Below, piece by piece: positions 35,001 to 36,716 of a stretch of DNA of 36,716 bases. A program made the position numbers and the translations under genes. The notes under the pieces were generated by a model. That model was given only the letters and a program-made list of their open reading frames with translations, was not told the origin of the DNA and made no database searches. Source of the stretch: Caldifarciminota bacterium (lineage in GTDB: Bacteria > Hydrothermota > Tepidihabitantia > Tepidihabitantales > CAIPLT01); contig CAIPLT010000080.1 in assembly GCA_903865935.1 (NCBI GenBank), positions 1-36,716 of the forward strand. The letters run 5' to 3'. Position 1 is the stretch's first letter. Each line of letters begins with the position of its first letter.

Positions 35001-36297
35001 TACATTACCTCCAGCTGCGTTCTGGCAGAGAAAAGCCGATATTCCAACTGCTGTTTCCGGCAAAGGTGTGAAAGACGGCGGTTCATTAGTCGGTGTTTCG
35101 TCAGGGAAAACCAATAATCTCTATGCGTTCCGAGGTAACAAGTCAAACGAATTCTACAAGTGGACTCCGAATACATGGAATGCAAAGTGCACTTTGGCAT
35201 ACGGCTTAAAACCGCTTATCCCGATTGACTCGACAAAAATCAATAAGAAGAGAGTCGGGAAGGGCGGATCACTTTGTTATGACGGTAATGATATAATCTA
35301 TGCGACCAAAGGTAATAGCACAACCGAGTTCTGGGCATATAGCATTTCGGGTAATACCTGGACTGCCAAAGCATTTGTCACAGTACCGAAAGCACTCAAA
35401 GGCGGCACTTCAATCGTATATCTCAATGGCAAAGTCTATCTCTTGGCTGGTAACCAGAAGAAGACCGACCTGAACAACTTCTATGTCTATGATGTTGCAA
35501 GTAATATTTGGACCGCTGGTGCTCCAATTACACTTGGACCAAGTATCAAGGTGTTCAAAGACGGCAGCTGTATTACTGAGCTTAATGGAGATATCTACGC
35601 GCTCAAAGGCGGAGACAAAGGCAACTACTTCTATGCTTATGACACGGCTACAACAATCTGGTCAGTATCTGATTCAATGCCATTAGGTGACAGTTTGCTT
35701 GGCAAGTGGAAGAAGAAGCTCTTGGTGAAAGATGGCGCGGCAATGACCAATGACGGAAATACAATTTACATGATAAAAGGTGGCGGTTACAATGTTTTCT
35801 GGAAGTATGTACCAGCAAGTGGTTGGTCACGCTTTGAGTCGATTCCGAGATTTGACAAAAAATCAGTACCCAAGACCGGTGCGGCAATTACTTGTGTTGG
35901 TGGTTATATCTACCTCTTGAAAGGCAACAACACTATAGAGATGTGGAGCTACGGACCGCTATACGGAGATAAAGTAGTTACTAACACCCCAGTTACACGA
36001 ACCAACACTGCAGTGATGACTGAAAATACAACAACAACCCATACATTCAGCTTTGATGTAACACCGAATCCATTCAGCAAACTGACCACAGTAAGATACA
36101 CGGTACCGGTTGCAGGTAATGTATCAGTCAAACTTTACAGCACAACCGGCAGACTGATTACAACCGTCTATGACGGCTATCTTAATGAGGGAAATCATAC
36201 GACTAATCTAATGATAACGAATATATCGAACGGAGTTTACTTCCTTAGATACGAAGACAAGACTAATCGGGCGGAAATAAAGCTGATTGTGAAATAA
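32008..36297 (+). CDS. giant secreted multidomain protein with CARDB, DOMON/CBM9-like and kelch-like parts
   Basis: Exported protein of 1429 aa. GGAGG at 31998-32002 decides the ATG at 32008 over an in-frame ATG at 31996, which overlaps the SD itself. Order: signal peptide (1-20, LGA/NT); N-terminal propeller-like part (60-300); CARDB-like module (304-411); jelly-roll-like part (411-570); second CARDB-like module (574-688); DOMON/CBM9-like domain (695-891; IDGDIQPSEWSD start, LWVKHDANNVYFA, DQLGIYLDENNDG); third CARDB-like module (893-1003); kelch-like region (1004-1317) with repeats such as GGSLCYDGNDIIYATKGN; then a C-terminal Por-type tail (1348-1429; VTPNPFSK, STTGRLITTV, ISNGVYFLRY). Lysine-rich blades distinguish this propeller from the two upstream proteins. 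Probably a surface carbohydrate- or peptide-binding protein. Confidence 0.85.
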   Translation: MKKLALILILGIFAVALGANTMTENGRWLGPKVDRINNSISAHSVVTQAKINNAKIDMCDKPGEAAPSDVIPYAVEWELDISANNGTLGCTPVFDTLLWVSSCGDGAGTSTDNMMYIYNLNTRTLVDSFAQATTYGWGYRDMCFYNGYVYAGDSTILHKIDPTTHTVVGTYPVTGISGTRIRALTDNDVQDSLFTANWATPIYKFANTGGAVRTLGSNTYSLYGLAYDPHGYFWGSSQTTNAELVKYNYPSCTVAGYGSLPEMTSVGSIAGGCEMWRDSFLLYVAQGDRILCLRLYGFPNTDIKTQSISAPGSVTPYKRVSIQAIVQNLGVNPAPINTPVKMQITGPSAYVYNDVDQVTTRALVFGDTNLITFSPQWQAPGVLGIYTVKVWIELAGDENPGNDTLTMTIDVTNWINYADFNGAGYFYSDLAGEKATNFVPRELGVIPPVTIESVYAQFYDATNHTQSPSPTRDSLIKFKIYNSDGITLLYESDTIRLPVVANSRYSIIYGLNTPVAITGAHYYVSVVPHGDSNPKLLSDDSSQGRSFSGEPGSWTVNSSGEWHIASFVNWTPRNNDASTISIAAPTTMVTPLVSMNPKALIANYGFNDQTTIPVNCKIDSAGSTIYAGTASAALISGDTVTVSFNPTWTPGPAGAVYDITMYTSLGTDEYLNNDTITGFTSSYVATTVINSNYTTTPPNIDGDIQPSEWSDVEQNDISDILGRSGVVSYAGSAYLWVKHDANNVYFACAMPHATTSDTSDQLGIYLDENNDGVWATDSSEGNYWLVNVDPGTDYIEYRCHPFTNPSVWATLVSGAQINANLTNGYMQFEASIPIGSFKEYINANPNGDTLGFWMYADDNPTSRYYGWWSQYTAADSWSSASAYGKLILRNPADVGVDAILAPAGTLFQGEQVMPSAIIQNNGPLSTSIFPVIFTINEQKAGEYIDTVMLSLDPGQIDTVEFDPYTASTISIFATQVQVVLPGDGVPGNDIMAGSGFEVTLPPAAFWQRKADIPTAVSGKGVKDGGSLVGVSSGKTNNLYAFRGNKSNEFYKWTPNTWNAKCTLAYGLKPLIPIDSTKINKKRVGKGGSLCYDGNDIIYATKGNSTTEFWAYSISGNTWTAKAFVTVPKALKGGTSIVYLNGKVYLLAGNQKKTDLNNFYVYDVASNIWTAGAPITLGPSIKVFKDGSCITELNGDIYALKGGDKGNYFYAYDTATTIWSVSDSMPLGDSLLGKWKKKLLVKDGAAMTNDGNTIYMIKGGGYNVFWKYVPASGWSRFESIPRFDKKSVPKTGAAITCVGGYIYLLKGNNTIEMWSYGPLYGDKVVTNTPVTRTNTAVMTENTTTTHTFSFDVTPNPFSKLTTVRYTVPVAGNVSVKLYSTTGRLITTVYDGYLNEGNHTTNLMITNISNGVYFLRYEDKTNRAEIKLIVK

Positions 36298-36306
36298 GCA
36301 TATAAA

Positions 36307-36332
36307 CCCCGCACCTATGTATATGTGCGGGG
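36307..36332 (+). terminator. first of two tandem hairpins after the 1429-aa gene
   Basis: CCCCGCAC (36307-36314) pairs with GTGCGGGG (36325-36332) around a 10-nt loop. It stands 9 nt behind the stop and may act with the stronger hairpin that follows. Confidence 0.6.
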
Positions 36333-36340
36333 CAAGTCAA

Positions 36341-36366
36341 GGGCGGGTTTATACCCGCCCTTTTTT
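36341..36366 (+). terminator. intrinsic terminator
   Basis: GGGCGGGT (36341-36348), loop TTAT, ACCCGCCC (36353-36360), then six T residues (36361-36366). A textbook rho-independent terminator for the 1429-aa gene. Confidence 0.93.
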
Positions 36367-36399
36367 ATTTAATAACCAAGTCATGGTTCCTTATAACAT

Positions 36400-36545
36400 A
36401 TTAGGTTATCTACCAGGTGACTGAGTAAGTAATCTATCTGGTAACCTATCAGGTTACCTGGTTGGTTACCTAGTAAGTAATCTACTAGACAATGGATTAG
36501 GTAATATATAGCAGGTGACTTGGTAGGTGAGCCAGGGTGTAGGTG
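36400..36545 (+). repeat. degenerate ~12-bp repeat array, GGTAACCT type
   Basis: Units of about 12 bp follow each other: GGTTATCTACCA, GGTGACTGAGTA, AGTAATCTATCT, GGTAACCTATCA, GGTTACCTGGTT, GGTTACCTAGTA, AGTAATCTACTA, GACAATGGATTA, GGTAATATATAG. Read in phase they give G-Y/N-L-S/V tetrads with occasional stop codons. GGTAACC and GGTTACC are reverse complements, so neighbouring units can also pair. No start codon or SD precedes the run. It is clearly built like the array at 15190-15382. Confidence 0.65.
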
Positions 36546-36571
36546 TTCAGTATTTCGGTAACATTTTTTAG

Positions 36572-36577
36572 TATAAT
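36572..36577 (+). promoter_or_regulatory. -10 box of the terminal ORF
   Basis: A perfect TATAAT lies 24 nt before the ATG at 36602. No convincing -35 box is seen at 16-18 nt upstream. Confidence 0.35.
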
Positions 36578-36601
36578 GTTATTATGAAAAGGAGCATTAT
36601 T

Positions 36602-36716
36602 ATGTTACCTTCAGTTAAAAAGCTTTAACTGCTAAATGGCTATTAGTAGTCCAGGAATACGAGCTAATCAAACAGAAACGATCAAATAACTTTAAATCTG
36701 TTAAACAACTCAGCGA
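36602..36716 (+). pseudogene. 5' end of a transposase-like gene, frame broken, truncated by window end
   Basis: AAAGGAG (36588-36594) and a TATAAT box lead to an ATG at 36602 that reads only MLPSVKKL before a stop. A shift of -1 at the A-run TTAAAAAGC (36615-36623) opens a frame to the window edge: ALTAKWLLVVQEYELIKQKR followed by SNNFKSVKQLS. This basic/aromatic helix (W-L-x-V-V-x-E-Y-E-L-I-K) looks like the N-terminus of a DDE/integrase-type transposase, but I cannot place the family. The break could be decay, a sequencing error, or programmed frameshifting as in some insertion sequences. Confidence 0.35.

Noticed and set aside
36557-36609. GGTAACAT (36557-36564) and ATGTTACC (36602-36609) as terminal inverted repeats of a small element
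   Set aside because: The second copy contains the proposed start codon, the arms are only 8 bp, and the region is full of GGTAAC words, so chance or array remnants explain it.

Overview
The window is AT-rich bacterial chromosome. Three large secreted proteins look built for the FCB superphylum: two carry a clear Por/type IX secretion-type C-terminal sorting domain (PNP, GRLVK, AGVYF signatures) and a third carries a related tail. Secreted beta-propellers, PKD-like lipoproteins, FlgD-like remnants and many uncharacterised surface proteins would suit a candidate phylum such as WOR-3 (Stahlbacteria) or a relative. That placement is inference: there is no rRNA or other marker in the window. I see no tRNA, rRNA, CRISPR array or complete mobile element.

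Layout. 1-2140: three co-directional plus-strand genes of unknown function with good Shine-Dalgarno (SD) sites, closed by a hairpin. 2521-7407 (minus): a glycosyltransferase, an ABC ATPase and two ABC-2 permeases with 1-4 nt junctions, then a divergent PdxA-like dehydrogenase. 7543-9521 (plus): an internally duplicated lipoprotein, a methyltransferase and a DUF554 membrane protein, ending at a bidirectional terminator. 9587-19250 (minus): DUF4097 and DUF2089 proteins sharing a short helical motif, a transglutaminase/thioredoxin-like protein, an MFS exporter, a molybdopterin oxidoreductase, pyruvate phosphate dikinase and a DUF2007 protein. 19368-27483 (plus): two giant paralogous double-propeller proteins and a lipoprotein, then a decayed FlgD-like gene end. 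27801-31239 (minus): two PKD-doublet lipoproteins with different C-terminal domains and a SIMPL protein. 31433-36297 (plus): a cupin and a 1429-residue multidomain secreted protein with a strong terminator. The last 115 bases hold the 5' end of a possibly frameshifted transposase-like gene.

The most interesting signals are: (1) in both giant proteins a complete six-bladed kelch-like propeller appears inserted inside a fibronectin-III-like domain; (2) three intergenic regions carry degenerate arrays of roughly 12-bp units that, read in phase, give tetrapeptide repeats of the G-Y/N-L-V type; (3) several genes have consensus TTGACN/TATAAT-type promoters whose -10 box ends only 7-8 nt before the start codon, with no SD, implying leaderless mRNAs, while the secreted-protein genes use SD-led starts; (4) decayed or frame-broken ends of a FlgD-like protein and a transposase-like gene.

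Functionally, the left part supplies envelope export (glycosyltransferase and ABC transporter), small-molecule metabolism (PdxA-like, PPDK, molybdopterin enzyme) and stress-type envelope proteins. The right part is dominated by cell-surface display: lipoproteins, propellers and sorting-domain proteins.
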